A DNA stretch of 64,000 nt from contig NZ_CP049867.1 of NCBI RefSeq assembly GCF_011299595.1, forward strand, positions 2,170,001-2,234,000, given 5' to 3'. The notes beneath the pieces were generated by a model that worked only from the letters and a program-made list of their open reading frames with translations, had not been told where the DNA came from and searched no databases. This document shows positions 16,360-25,482 of this stretch, piece by piece. Both the position numbers and the translations under genes were made by a program. The stretch is from Nocardioides sp. HDW12B. Lineage in GTDB: Bacteria; Actinomycetota; Actinomycetes; Propionibacteriales; Nocardioidaceae. Every line of letters begins with the position of its first letter. Within the stretch, counting starts at the first letter, position 1.

Positions 16360-18293
16360 GACGGGGTCTCCTCGGTGTGCGGGTCGGACGGACGCAGGTG
16401 GCTCCGTTGCCGCTGCTTGTTCTGCTCGTACGTCGTGCGTGCCTCGCGGGTGCTCTCGAGCACGGAGGTCTCGGCCACCGGGACGTCCCACCAGGCGGGG
16501 CTGTCGGGGGCCGGCACGGTCGGGTCGGTCTCGACGTGGATCACGGTCGTGACGTCCGCGGCCTGGGCCTCGGCGAACGCCTTCTCCAGCTCGTCGACGC
16601 CGGAGACCCGGATGACGTGGGCGCCCAGGCTGGCCGCGTTGGCGGCGAGGTCGACCGGCAGCACGTCGCCGTCGAGGCCGCGCTCGGTGCGGTAGCGGTA
16701 GCGGGTGCCGAAGCGCTGCGACCCCAACGACTCCGAGAGGGCGCCGATCGAGGCGAAGCCGTGGTTCTGGACCAGGACCACGATCAGCTTCACGCCCTCC
16801 TGCACGGAGGTGACGATCTCCTGCGACATCATCAGGTAGGACCCGTCGCCGACCATGACGACGACGTCGCGGTCCTCGCCGGTGTCGAGGGCGGCCATCT
16901 TGACGCCCAGGCCGCCCGCGATCTCGTAGCCCATGCAGGAAAAGCCGTACTCCACGTGGTAGCCCTTGCGGTCGCGGGTGCGCCACATCTTGTGCAGGTC
17001 GCCCGGCATGGAGCCGGCGGCGCAGACCACCACGTCCTGCGGGCGGCTGACCCGGTTGACGACACCGAGCACCTCGGACTGGGCCGGCAGCGGGGCGTGG
17101 CCCAGGTCGTGCGAGCGCTGGACGGTCGCGTCCCACTCCTGCGCCAGCTCCGTGGCCCGAGCGGTGTGGGCGTCCGGCGCGCTCCAGCCGGCCAGCGACT
17201 CCGTGAGCTGCACGAGCCCGCGGCGGGCGTCGCCCTGCGCGACGACGGCCGAGAGCTTGTGCGCGTCGACCGAGGCCACGTTGAGGTTCACGAAGCGCAC
17301 GTCCGGGTGGGCGAAGACGGTCTTGGAGGCCGACGTGAAGTCGCTCCACCGGGTGCCGACCCCGACGACGACGTCGGCCTCGGCCGCCAGCGCGTTGGCC
17401 GCGGTGGTGCCGGTGGCGCCGACGGCGCCCACGGACCGCGGGTGGTCGTAGGGCAGGGACCCCTTGCCGGCCTGCGACTCCGCGACCGGCACGCCGGTGG
17501 CCTCGGCGAAGGCGCGCAGCGCGTCGGTGGCCCCGGAGTAGATGGTGCCGCCGCCGGCGACCAGCAACGGGCGCTGCGCCGAGCGGATCGTCGCCACCGC
17601 CCGGGCGAGGGCGGCGTCCTCGACCGGCGGACGGGCGACGTGCCAGACCCGGCGGGCGAAGAGGTCGTCGTCGAAGTCCCACGCCTCGGCCTGGACGTCC
17701 TGCGGCAGCGACAGGGTCACCGCGCCGGTCTCGACCGGGTCCGTGAGCACCCGCATCGCGGCCAGCAGCGACAGCGGGAGCTGCTCGGGCCGGTTGACGC
17801 GGTCCCAGAACCGCGAGACCGGCTTGAAGCAGTCGTTGACGCTGACGTCCATCGACGTCGGGTCCTCGAGCTCCTGGAGCACCGGGTTGGAGACCCGGGT
17901 GGCGAAGACGTCACCGGGCAGCAGCAGCACCGGGATGCGGTTGATGGTGGCCAGCGCGGCGCCGGTGACCATGTTGGTCGCGCCCGGGCCGACGGACGCC
18001 GTACAGGCGAAGGCGGCGAGCCGGTCGCGGTGCCGGGCGTAGCCGACGGCCGCGTGCACCATCGCCTGCTCGTTGCGGGCCTGGTGGTAGCGCAGCACGT
18101 GGCCCTGCTCCTGGCCCTCCCGCGCCGCGACCTCGCGCTCGAGCAGCGCCTGACCGACGCCAGCGACGTTGCCGTGGCCGAAGATGCCCCAGCAGCCGGC
18201 GAAGAAGGGCGTCTCGACCCCGTCGCGCTCCACGTGCTGGGCCTCGAGGAAGCGCACGACCGCCTGGGCGACGGTGAGGCGGGTGGTGCTCAT
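16356..18293 (-). CDS. iolD: 3D-(3,5/4)-trihydroxycyclohexane-1,2-dione acylhydrolase
   Basis: The 645-residue ThDP enzyme has the acetolactate-synthase-like layout. The N-terminal Pyr domain has the ThDP-activating Glu in ARNEQAMVHAAVGYAR. A central domain follows (RPLLVAGGGTIYSGA). The C-terminal PP domain has the metal/diphosphate motif VGDGSYLMMSQEIVTSVQEG. It opens the ring of the diketo intermediate to give 5-deoxy-glucuronate. It overlaps iolA downstream and iolB upstream by ATGA. Confidence 0.9.
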
Positions 18294-19162
18294 CGGACGT
18301 CCTCCTGGTGCTGGTCGTCGGGGCGGCGCCGGAAGGGCAGCCGGGGGTCGACCTCCTGGTCGTCCCAGGTGCCGCGCACCCAGGTGTGGGCGGGGTCGTC
18401 GCAGATCTTCCACGCCCGCTCGTCGCCCGGTCCGGCCATCACGTTGAGGTAGTAGAGGTCGTAGCCGGGAACCGCCATCGACGGACCGTGCCACCCGTGC
18501 GGGATGAGCACGACGTCGCCGGTGCGGACCTCCTGGAGCACGTCGATCTCCTTGCCCGGGTGGCCGTAGACGCGCTGGTAGGCGATCCCGGGGCGGGCGG
18601 AGCCGTCGGCGCCGGTCGGCCCGTCGGCGACCTCGAAGTAGTAGATCTCCTCGAGCTCGGACTCGGTGTCGCTCTGCTCGTCGTGCTTGTGCGGCGGGTA
18701 CGACGACCAGTTGCCTCCGGGAGTCAGCACCTCGCAGGCGATCAGGGCGTCGGCGTCGAATGCGTCCGGCGTACAGAAATTGTTGACCTGACGCGAAGCC
18801 TGTCCGGCTCCGCGCAGCTCGACCGGTACGGCGTCCGCGGGCTGGTGCCGGAAGGGCAGCACGCGCTCGCAGCGGGCCGACGGGAGGGCGAAGCGTCCGC
18901 CCGTCTCGGAGGTGACGGTGACCTCGGCGTCGCGGGGGACGTAGACGAAGTCGCTGGGACCGTCGAAGACGTCGCGGCGGCCGGCGACGGCCAACGTCTC
19001 GTCGCCGAGCGCGACCGTGCAGGCCCCCTCCAGCGACAGCACCAGCGTCTCCGCCTCGCCGGTGGACCACGTCGCGCTCTCCCCCGGGCCGAGGGCGAGC
19101 ACGGCCAGGCCGCTGTAGCCCCAGCCGGCCGACTCGGGCGTCACGTGGACGGGGGTGCTCAC
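18290..19162 (-). CDS. iolB: 5-deoxy-glucuronate isomerase
   Basis: The 290-residue bicupin has the metal site SSYPPHKHDEQSDTESELEEIYYF and the downstream histidine pair IPHGWHGPSMAVPGYDLYYLNVMAGP, both hallmarks of IolB. It isomerises 5-deoxy-glucuronate to 2-deoxy-5-keto-gluconate. The GTG start overlaps the preceding stop (GTGA). Confidence 0.92.
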   Translation of the reverse strand: MSTPVHVTPESAGWGYSGLAVLALGPGESATWSTGEAETLVLSLEGACTVALGDETLAVAGRRDVFDGPSDFVYVPRDAEVTVTSETGGRFALPSARCERVLPFRHQPADAVPVELRGAGQASRQVNNFCTPDAFDADALIACEVLTPGGNWSSYPPHKHDEQSDTESELEEIYYFEVADGPTGADGSARPGIAYQRVYGHPGKEIDVLQEVRTGDVVLIPHGWHGPSMAVPGYDLYYLNVMAGPGDERAWKICDDPAHTWVRGTWDDQEVDPRLPFRRRPDDQHQEDVR

Positions 19163-20055
19163 ATCATCTCCAGGACGGTGTCGACGGCGGCGGCGACGTC
19201 GCCGTCGGGCGGGTAGAGCAGGGAGCGGCCGACGACCATGCCGCGCACCTGCGGGTGGGTCAGCGTGCGCTTCCAGCGGGCGAACTGCGCCTCCTGGTCG
19301 GCCGACACCTCCCCGCCGAGCAGCAGCACGGGCAGCGTGGTGGAGTCGAGCACCGGGTCCATGTCGTCGACCACCGGGAGCTTCAGCCAGGTGTGCGCGC
19401 TCGCGCGGCCGAGCCCGGCGCCCACGGCGGCGGAGCGGACCACGGCGTCGGTGCTCAGGTCGTTGCGCACCCGGCCGTCGACGCGGTGCGAGAGGAAGGG
19501 CTCCACCATGGCCATGAGGCCGCGGTCGGCGAGGTCGCCGACCGCCCGGGCGCAGGCCTCGAGGGTGGCGACGCTGGCGTGGTCGTCGGGGTCGATGCGC
19601 ACGAGCATCTTGCCGCCCTGGAAGCCGGACCGCTCGATCTGCTCGGCGTCGTAGGCGGTGAAGCGGTCATCGAGCTCGAAGACGGTGCCGGCGAGGCCAC
19701 CGCGGTTCATCGACCCGATGACCACCTTGCCCTCGAGCGCGCCCATGAGCAGGAGGTCGTCGAGGATGTCGGGGGTGCCCAGCACGCCGTCGACACCGGG
19801 GCGCTCCAGCGCGGCCGCGAGCCGGCCGAGCAGCTCACCGCGGTGCGCCATCGCCATCGGGTCGGACCCGGCGCCGAGAGCGCCGCGGGCCGGGTGGTCG
19901 GCGGCGACGAGCATCAGCCGGCCGGTGCTGCCGACCAGACCGGTCGGGCGGGTGCGGGCCTCGGCCAGCCGGGCCACCTGCCCGGGCTCGCGCACGCGGG
20001 TGGTGACGAGCGCGCCGACGTCCACACGGTCGGCGTACGACGTGGGGGCGCTCAT
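19159..20055 (-). CDS. TIM-barrel aldolase-like protein of the inositol pathway (Cgl0159 type)
   Basis: The 298-residue protein looks like a class I (beta/alpha)8 aldolase. Its blocks are RLMLVAADHPARGALG, GVLGTPDILDDLLL, GGKMLVRIDPDDHASVATLEACA, THTWLKLPVV-like (AHTWLKLPVVDDMD) and LLLGGEVSADQ. It matches the uncharacterised family I know as Cgl0159-like, found in actinobacterial inositol clusters. No canonical iolJ aldolase is present in the operon, so this gene, between iolC and iolB, is the best candidate for splitting 2-deoxy-5-keto-gluconate 6-phosphate into DHAP and malonate semialdehyde. That role is inferred. Confidence 0.75.
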   Translation of the reverse strand: MSAPTSYADRVDVGALVTTRVREPGQVARLAEARTRPTGLVGSTGRLMLVAADHPARGALGAGSDPMAMAHRGELLGRLAAALERPGVDGVLGTPDILDDLLLMGALEGKVVIGSMNRGGLAGTVFELDDRFTAYDAEQIERSGFQGGKMLVRIDPDDHASVATLEACARAVGDLADRGLMAMVEPFLSHRVDGRVRNDLSTDAVVRSAAVGAGLGRASAHTWLKLPVVDDMDPVLDSTTLPVLLLGGEVSADQEAQFARWKRTLTHPQVRGMVVGRSLLYPPDGDVAAAVDTVLEMM

Positions 20056-20999
20056 GCTGCCCCCTCCAGCAGGGCGTCGAGCTCTGCCGTCGTCGGCATC
20101 GCGTCGGCGCACGCCAGCTGGCCCGCGACGAAGGACCCGGCGGCGTTGGCGAAGCGGAGCATCCGCTCCACGTCCCAGCCGGCCAGCAGCCCGTGGCACA
20201 GGGCGCCGCCGAAGGCGTCGCCGGCTCCGAGGCCGTTGACGACGTCGACCGGCACCGGGGGCACCACCACCGAGGTGTCGCCGCGCACGCCCAGCACGCC
20301 CGCCGGTCCCTGCTTGACGACGGCGAGGTCCACTCCGGCGTCCAGCAGCGCGGCAGCGGCGCGCTCGGGGTCGGACTCCCCCACCGCGACCTGGCACTCC
20401 TCCTTGTTGCCGACGGCCACGTCGACCAGCGCGAGCGCCCGGCTGACGTGGGTGTGGGCCTCGTCGGGCGAGGACCAGAACATCGGGCGGTAGTCGAGGT
20501 CGAGCACCGTCGTGCCGTGCTCCCCGCGGGCGGCGAGCGCGGCCATGGTGGCCTCGCGGGACGGCTCCTCGCACAGGCCGGTGCCGGTCACCCAGAAGAT
20601 GTCGGCGGCCGCGATCGCCTCGAGGTCGAGGTCCTCGGCGCGGATCTGGAGGTCCGGCGCGGTGGGTCGGCGGTAGAAGTAGAGCGGGAAGTCGTCGGGC
20701 GGGAAGATCTCGCAGAACGTCACCGGGGTCGGCAGGTCCGCCACGGCGGACACGTAGCGGTCGTCGACCCCGAAGCCGCGCAGCGCCTGGTGGACGAAGC
20801 GTCCGAAGGGGTCCTCGCCGGTGCGGGTGATGACCGCGGACCGGCGGCCGTGGCGGGCGGCGGCGACGGCGACGTTGGTGGGGCTGCCACCGAGGAACTT
20901 GCCGAAGGAGCTGACGTCCTCGAGCGGTACGCCGATCTGCTCGGGGTAGATGTCGACCCCGACCCGGCCCATCGTGAGGACCTCGAAGCCGGCCGTCAC
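20052..20999 (-). CDS. iolC: 5-dehydro-2-deoxygluconokinase
   Basis: The 315-residue PfkB-type kinase opens with VLTMGRVGVDIYPEQIGVPL, has the sugar-binding FLGGSPTNVAVAAARHG and the catalytic signature NGLGAGDAFGGALCHGLL. It phosphorylates 2-deoxy-5-keto-gluconate. The family's PEQ-G---DV and FxKFLGGSPTN motifs are those of IolC rather than ribokinase. Start and stop overlap both neighbours (GTGA and ATGA). Confidence 0.9.
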   Translation of the reverse strand: MTAGFEVLTMGRVGVDIYPEQIGVPLEDVSSFGKFLGGSPTNVAVAAARHGRRSAVITRTGEDPFGRFVHQALRGFGVDDRYVSAVADLPTPVTFCEIFPPDDFPLYFYRRPTAPDLQIRAEDLDLEAIAAADIFWVTGTGLCEEPSREATMAALAARGEHGTTVLDLDYRPMFWSSPDEAHTHVSRALALVDVAVGNKEECQVAVGESDPERAAAALLDAGVDLAVVKQGPAGVLGVRGDTSVVVPPVPVDVVNGLGAGDAFGGALCHGLLAGWDVERMLRFANAAGSFVAGQLACADAMPTTAELDALLEGAA

Positions 21000-21910
21000 C
21001 GGACCGCGTCCTCGAGGTAGTCGAGGCAGCGGCGGACGTCGGCGACCGGGCCCTCGCCCTCGGGGCGCCCGGCGAGCTTCACGTCCTGCTCCAGGACGTA
21101 CCAGCCGCCGTAGCCGGCGCCCTCGAGCGTGCGGACCAGCGTCGCGACGTCGACCGAGCCCTCGCCCAGCGGCACGAAGAGCCCGTCGCGGACCGCGTCG
21201 CCGAAGCTCGTCTCGCCGGCGATGACGCGCTCGGCCAGCTCACCGTCGACGTCCTTGAGGTGGACGTGGACGACGCGCTCGGGGTGGGCGGCGGTCAGCG
21301 CGACCGGGTCGGCCCCGCCGACCAGGAGGTGGCCGGTGTCGACGCAGAGCCCGACGCGGGAGCCGGCGAGCACCCGCTCGGTCTCCTCGCCGGTCTCGAC
21401 CATCGTGCCCACGTGGGGGTGCAGGGCCGCCACCACGCCGCGGTTTGCGGCCAGGTCGGTGGCCCGGTCGAGGTTGTCCAGCAGCGCCTGCCAGCCGGTG
21501 TCGTCGAGGACCGGGCGGTCGTCGTACCCCTCGACGCCGGTGAAGGCGGCCAGCACGACGACGCCGGCCCCGGTGGCCAGGCAGTCGTCGATGAACCGGT
21601 CGACCTCCAGCAGCGGGTCGTGGCCCGGGTCGTGCAGCAGCACCGGCAGGAAGCCGCCGACCGCGGTCATGCCGTGGGCGGACAGGCGGGCGGCGAGATC
21701 CTCGGACGTCGAGCCCAGGAAGCCCACCGGTCCGAACTCCGTCGCGGCCAGCCCGAGGTCACGCATCTGCTCGAGGACCGTGGGGGCGTCGAGCTGGTAG
21801 CCCCAGCCCGGGACCTCGCACACGCCCCAGGAGATGGGGGCGCCCGCGATGCGGTCGCGGACCGGTGACGGGACGGACGGGTGGGCCGTGTGGGACGGGG
21901 AGACCGGCAT
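20996..21910 (-). CDS. iolE: myo-Inosose-2 dehydratase-like sugar phosphate isomerase/epimerase
   Basis: The first gene of the operon encodes a 304-residue TIM barrel of the AP-endonuclease-2 type. It has the family opener IAGAPISWGVCEVPGWGYQL, metal ligands in LHPHVGTMVET, VGLCVDTGHLLVGG and VVHVHLKDVDG, and a C-terminal GWYVLEQDVKL. IolE dehydrates inosose to the diketone. I chose ATG 21910 because a -10 box (GACAAT) ends 7 nt before it and no ribosome site exists, which fits a leaderless mRNA. An in-frame GTG at 21928 would add six residues and would lie upstream of the predicted transcript start. Confidence 0.85.
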   Translation of the reverse strand: MPVSPSHTAHPSVPSPVRDRIAGAPISWGVCEVPGWGYQLDAPTVLEQMRDLGLAATEFGPVGFLGSTSEDLAARLSAHGMTAVGGFLPVLLHDPGHDPLLEVDRFIDDCLATGAGVVVLAAFTGVEGYDDRPVLDDTGWQALLDNLDRATDLAANRGVVAALHPHVGTMVETGEETERVLAGSRVGLCVDTGHLLVGGADPVALTAAHPERVVHVHLKDVDGELAERVIAGETSFGDAVRDGLFVPLGEGSVDVATLVRTLEGAGYGGWYVLEQDVKLAGRPEGEGPVADVRRCLDYLEDAVR

Positions 21911-21917
21911 GGGTGAG

Positions 21918-21947
21918 ATTGTCGTCACACGGATTCGCTGGCGTCAA
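21918..21947 (-). promoter_or_regulatory. Promoter of the inositol operon
   Basis: On the minus strand, TTGACG (21942-21947) and GACAAT (21918-21923) are spaced by 18 bp. The predicted transcript start falls on or next to the iolE ATG. The promoter abuts the palindrome at 21951-21973. Confidence 0.65.
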
Positions 21948-21950
21948 GAC

Positions 21951-21973
21951 TTTGTCCAGACATATGGACGAAA
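21951..21973. promoter_or_regulatory. Palindromic operator, probably for the divergent GntR regulator
   Basis: GTCCA (21954-21958) and TGGAC (21965-21969) are perfect arms around a 6-bp AT-rich centre; outer TTT and AAA tracts extend the symmetry. It sits just upstream of the iolE -35 box and in front of the GntR gene, where a repressor of both units would bind. Assignment to this GntR protein rests on position and symmetry. Confidence 0.6.
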
Positions 21974-21990
21974 GGCCCGTCGGCGTGGCT

Positions 21991-22740
21991 ATGCTCCCGT
22001 CTGTGTTCCAGCCGCAGGTCGTGCTCGACCGCTCCAGCCCGGTGCCGCTCTACTTCCAGGTGGCCGAGCAGCTCGAGCGCGCCATCCGTGACGGCGACCT
22101 CGTCGCAGGCGACCGGATCGCCAACGAGGTCGCCTGGGCCGACCAGCTCGGGGTGTCCCGCCCGACCATGCGCCAGGCCATCCAGCTGCTGGTCGACAAG
22201 GGCATGCTCGTGCGCAAGCGCGGCGTCGGCACCCAGGTCGTACAGGCCCCCATCCGACGGACGGTCGAGCTGACCAGCCTCTACGACGACCTGCGGCGCA
22301 CCGGGCACCACACCACCACCGACGTCCTCGACCTCGCCCTGGTGCCCGCCGACGAGGGCCCGGCCACCCGGCTCGGCTGCCCGGTCGGCACCCCGGTCTG
22401 GCGCCTGGAGCGCGTCCGCCGCGTCGACGGCCAGCCACTGGCGCTGATGCGCAACCACGTCCCGGCGTCGGTGACCGACCTCGGCGACGTCGACTTCACC
22501 GCCACCGGTCTCTACGAGCTCTTCCGCACCCGCGCCATCCACCTCCGGGTCGCCCACCAGACCATCTGCGCCCGGCTCGCCGACCGGCGCGAGAGCAGGC
22601 TGCTCGGCGTCAAGGTCGCCGATGCGCTGCTGACGATGGAGCGCACGTCGTACGACGACAGCGGGCGGGCGGTGGAGCACGCCGACCACCTGTACCGACC
22701 GGACCTGTACTCCTACGAGACCACGCTCGTCGACCGCTGA
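21991..22740 (+). CDS. GntR-family (HutC type) regulator of inositol genes
   Basis: The protein (249 residues from ATG 21991) has an N-terminal winged helix (SSPVPLYFQVAEQLERAIRDG to SRPTMRQAIQLLVDKG and RKRGVGTQVV). A C-terminal UTRA ligand domain follows (VWRLERVRRVDGQPLALMRNHVP, ending YRPDLYSYETTLVDR). It probably represses the divergent inositol operon and releases it when an inositol metabolite binds. Start choice is open. GTG 21985 has GAAAGG 9 nt upstream, ATG 21964 lies inside the operator, and GTG 22003 would be leaderless with TATGCT at 21990-21995. Confidence 0.85.
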   Translation: MLPSVFQPQVVLDRSSPVPLYFQVAEQLERAIRDGDLVAGDRIANEVAWADQLGVSRPTMRQAIQLLVDKGMLVRKRGVGTQVVQAPIRRTVELTSLYDDLRRTGHHTTTDVLDLALVPADEGPATRLGCPVGTPVWRLERVRRVDGQPLALMRNHVPASVTDLGDVDFTATGLYELFRTRAIHLRVAHQTICARLADRRESRLLGVKVADALLTMERTSYDDSGRAVEHADHLYRPDLYSYETTLVDR

Positions 22741-22765
22741 GCCCGGTCACCGAGGGGCGTCGGGG

Positions 22766-23872
22766 TCAGCGCATCGGGTCGCGCAGCGCCCGCAGGACGC
22801 CCTCGACGGGTCCCTCGCTGCGGACGGTGCGACGACGCACGGGACGGTCCCGGCGGCGCCCGCGGGAGCGGCGGGACCGGCGGGCGGCCGAGCGCGCCAT
22901 GTCGGCCGCGCCGATGAACCCGGCCTGCGGGCCGAGCTCGGCGGCCACGATGACCGGCTCGTCGCGGAAGCCGCGACCTGTCAGCGCCCGGGTGAAAGCC
23001 TGCTTGGTCGGGTCCAGCAGCAGGTCACCCGCCGCGGACAGCCCCCCGCCGACGATGATGCAGCCGGGATCGAAGGCGGCGGTCATGCCGGCCAGCCCGA
23101 CGCCGAGCCAGTTGCCGACGTCGGCGATGAGCTCGATGGAGAGCGGGTCGCCGTCCCGGGCGGCCTGGGTGATCTGCGGGCCCTGCAGCAGCATCGGGTC
23201 GCCCGCCACCACCTCGCGGAGGTGGTGGGCCATCGGCGAGTGGGCGCGGATGAGCTCGCGGGCGTCGCGCACCAGCGCGTTGCCCGAGGCGTACTGCTCC
23301 CAGCACCCCCGGTTGCCGCACTCGCAGCGGTGACCGTTCGGCACGACCTGCATGTGGCCGAACTCCCCCGCCATGCCGTGGGTGCCGCGGTAGACCCGGT
23401 GGTCGAGCACCAGCGCGCCGCCGATGCCGGTGCCGAGGGTGATGCACAGCACGAAGCGGTGCCCCTTGCCGGCCCCGAAGTTGCTCTCGGCCAGCGCCAT
23501 CGTGTTGGCGTCGTTGTCGACCACCACCGGCACCTTGACCCGCTCAGCGACCCGCGCGCGCAGGGGCTCGCGGCGCCAGTTCAGGTGCGGCGAGAACATC
23601 ACGACCGAGCGGGTGGCGTCGACGAAGCCGGCCGCGCCCACCCCGACCGCCGCGACGTCGTACTCGCGGGAGAACTCGCGCACCAGGTCGACGATCGTGT
23701 CCTCCACCGCGGCGACGTCGTGACCGGTCGTGGGGCGCTGCTGGACGGCGAGGACCTGGCCGGTCGAGTCCACCACCCCGGCGAGGACCTTGGTGCCGCC
23801 GATGTCGACACCGACGGTCAGCGGGTCCCAGCGCGAGGGCCGGACGCGCCGGGCGGGGACGGTGTCGGACAT
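22766..23872 (-). CDS. ROK-family glucokinase with Arg-rich tail
   Basis: The 368-residue protein has the ATP phosphate loop VGVDIGGTKVLAGVVD, substrate motif VVVDNDANTMALAE, catalytic GTGIGGALVLD, the ROK histidine GMAGEFGHMQV and zinc site CECGNRGCWEQYASG. It phosphorylates glucose (or a related hexose) with ATP. An unusual tail from about residue 325 is highly basic (RRSRRSRGRRRDRPVRRR) and ends in a short helix. It follows the GntR gene convergently with 25 nt between and is not part of the inositol operon. Confidence 0.85.
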   Translation of the reverse strand: MSDTVPARRVRPSRWDPLTVGVDIGGTKVLAGVVDSTGQVLAVQQRPTTGHDVAAVEDTIVDLVREFSREYDVAAVGVGAAGFVDATRSVVMFSPHLNWRREPLRARVAERVKVPVVVDNDANTMALAESNFGAGKGHRFVLCITLGTGIGGALVLDHRVYRGTHGMAGEFGHMQVVPNGHRCECGNRGCWEQYASGNALVRDARELIRAHSPMAHHLREVVAGDPMLLQGPQITQAARDGDPLSIELIADVGNWLGVGLAGMTAAFDPGCIIVGGGLSAAGDLLLDPTKQAFTRALTGRGFRDEPVIVAAELGPQAGFIGAADMARSAARRSRRSRGRRRDRPVRRRTVRSEGPVEGVLRALRDPMR

Positions 23873-23897
23873 GGGAGCAGACTACTGAGACCCGGCC

Positions 23898-24317
23898 TCA
23901 GGCCGGCAGCAGACCGCGGATCCGCTGCTCCAGCGCGTCGGGGTCGGCGACCGTGAGGGTCGCGCCCGGGTGCTTGATGCGACCCGTGGGGTCGATGCCG
24001 GGCACGGGGGTGTGGAACGAGACGCACAGCGCGCGCTTGTCGTCCGGCCCCGCAGGCCCCTGCCCGTCGTTGGTGGCGAAGCTGATGCCGCGGTCGGAGA
24101 ACGACAGGTGCGGGGGCCCGGCGGTCTTGAGGAAGGCGAAGCCGCCGGTGCGCACGACGTCGGCGAGGTTCGTGACCGGGGTGGTCAGGGACCACGGCCC
24201 GTAGCGGACGTGCAGCGTGCGCTCGTCGAGCTCGACCCAGGCCGTGCGCGGCGTGATGCCGAAGAGCAGGGCGGGCGCGCGGTAGGCGGCGGCGAAGTCG
24301 AACGCGTAGCGGGTCAT
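23898..24317 (-). CDS. Conserved-looking hypothetical protein
   Basis: The 139-residue protein has no signal peptide or membrane segment. It opens with YAFDFAAAYRAPALLFGITPRTAWVEL and continues through alternating strands (LHVRYGPWSLTTPVTNLADV), resembling a small PH-like or split-barrel domain. A late PGATLTVADPDALEQRI suggests a helix-capped C-terminus. I do not recognise the function. It starts 25 nt from the ROK gene on the same strand and could share its transcript. Confidence 0.5.
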   Translation of the reverse strand: MTRYAFDFAAAYRAPALLFGITPRTAWVELDERTLHVRYGPWSLTTPVTNLADVVRTGGFAFLKTAGPPHLSFSDRGISFATNDGQGPAGPDDKRALCVSFHTPVPGIDPTGRIKHPGATLTVADPDALEQRIRGLLPA

Positions 24318-24354
24318 GTCCTCACCGTGCCCCGTGCGTGACGACTCACTCGGC

Positions 24355-25440
24355 TCACTCGTCGTCGGCGGTGTCCTCGTTGTGCGTGCCCGGCCGCGGG
24401 GCCCACGGCAGCTCCTTGGCCGGCCGGACCACGATCAGCTTGTCACCCCGGGCCAGCTGGGTGACCACCGGGTCGTAGTAGCGGTGCAGCGTCTGGTCGC
24501 GCACCACCGCGATGACCTGGTCGGGCAGCTGCTGGGGCTGCTTGCCGACCTCGGGCACCAGCAGCTCGCGCTCGGCCACCTCGAGCCCGTCGCCGTAGCT
24601 GAGCAGGTCGTCGATCACCGACCCCAGCGCGGGGCTCACCGCCGACAGCCCGAGCAGCCGCCCGACCGCGTCGGAGGAGGTGACGACCGCGTCGGCGCCG
24701 CTCTGGCGCACCAGGGCGACGTTGTCTCCCTCCCGCACCGCCGCGACGATGTAAGCCGAGGAGTTGAGCTGGCGGGCGTTGAGCACCGACAGCACCGTCG
24801 AGTCGTCACGGTCGGTCGTGATGATGATCTGCTGCGCCTTGGCCACCCCCGCCCGGCGGAGCACGTCGCGACGGGTGGCGTCGCCGACCACGACGGTGAG
24901 CCCGTCGTTGTTGGCCTCCTGGATCGCCGACGACGTGGGGTCGACCACCACGATGTCCTCACGGCTCAGGCCGTTGCCGATGAGGGTCGCGATGGCGCTG
25001 CGCCCCTTGGTGCCGTAGCCGACGACGACGACGTGCTGGTCCATGCGTTTCCTCCAACGTGCGGCGCGGAACATCTCGCGGCCCTGGCTGGCCAGCACCT
25101 CGATCGTGGTGCCGATCAGCAGCACCAGGAAGGCGATGCGCAACGGCGTGATGACGAAGGCGTTGACCAGGCGGGCCCCCTGCGAGGCCGGGGCGATGTC
25201 GCCGTACCCGGTCGTGGAGAGGGTGACGGTCGTGTAGTACATCGCGTCGACGAGGCTGATCTCGTTCGTCGGGTCGCTGTTGTCGACGTAGCCCTTGCGG
25301 TCGACGTAGACCAGGAAGACCGTGAACGCCAGGATGCCGACCGCCACCAGGATGCGGCGGGTGAGCACCCACCACGGCGAGTGACGGACCGCGGGGAACT
25401 TGATCCCGAGGCCGGTCGCGGACTCGGTCTCGTCGGGCAC
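24355..25440 (-). CDS. Potassium channel protein with TrkA-N (RCK) domain
   Basis: The 361-residue protein has two membrane helices (about 29-46 and 95-112) flanking a pore loop whose selectivity filter TTGYGD lies at residues 76-81. A cytosolic RCK domain follows with the NAD motif VVVVGYGTKGRSA, then VVVDPTSSAIQEA, a GDATRRDVLRRAG block and a C-terminal TrkA-C-like region ending VTQLARGDKLIVVRP. It is a 2TM ligand-gated K+ channel of the inner membrane. The acidic C-terminal tail is short. It sits alone among small hypothetical genes. Confidence 0.9.
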   Translation of the reverse strand: MPDETESATGLGIKFPAVRHSPWWVLTRRILVAVGILAFTVFLVYVDRKGYVDNSDPTNEISLVDAMYYTTVTLSTTGYGDIAPASQGARLVNAFVITPLRIAFLVLLIGTTIEVLASQGREMFRAARWRKRMDQHVVVVGYGTKGRSAIATLIGNGLSREDIVVVDPTSSAIQEANNDGLTVVVGDATRRDVLRRAGVAKAQQIIITTDRDDSTVLSVLNARQLNSSAYIVAAVREGDNVALVRQSGADAVVTSSDAVGRLLGLSAVSPALGSVIDDLLSYGDGLEVAERELLVPEVGKQPQQLPDQVIAVVRDQTLHRYYDPVVTQLARGDKLIVVRPAKELPWAPRPGTHNEDTADDE

Positions 25441-25482
25441 GGCGACGAATCTACGCGGTCCGGGTGCGGGCGGGGGGTCGCC

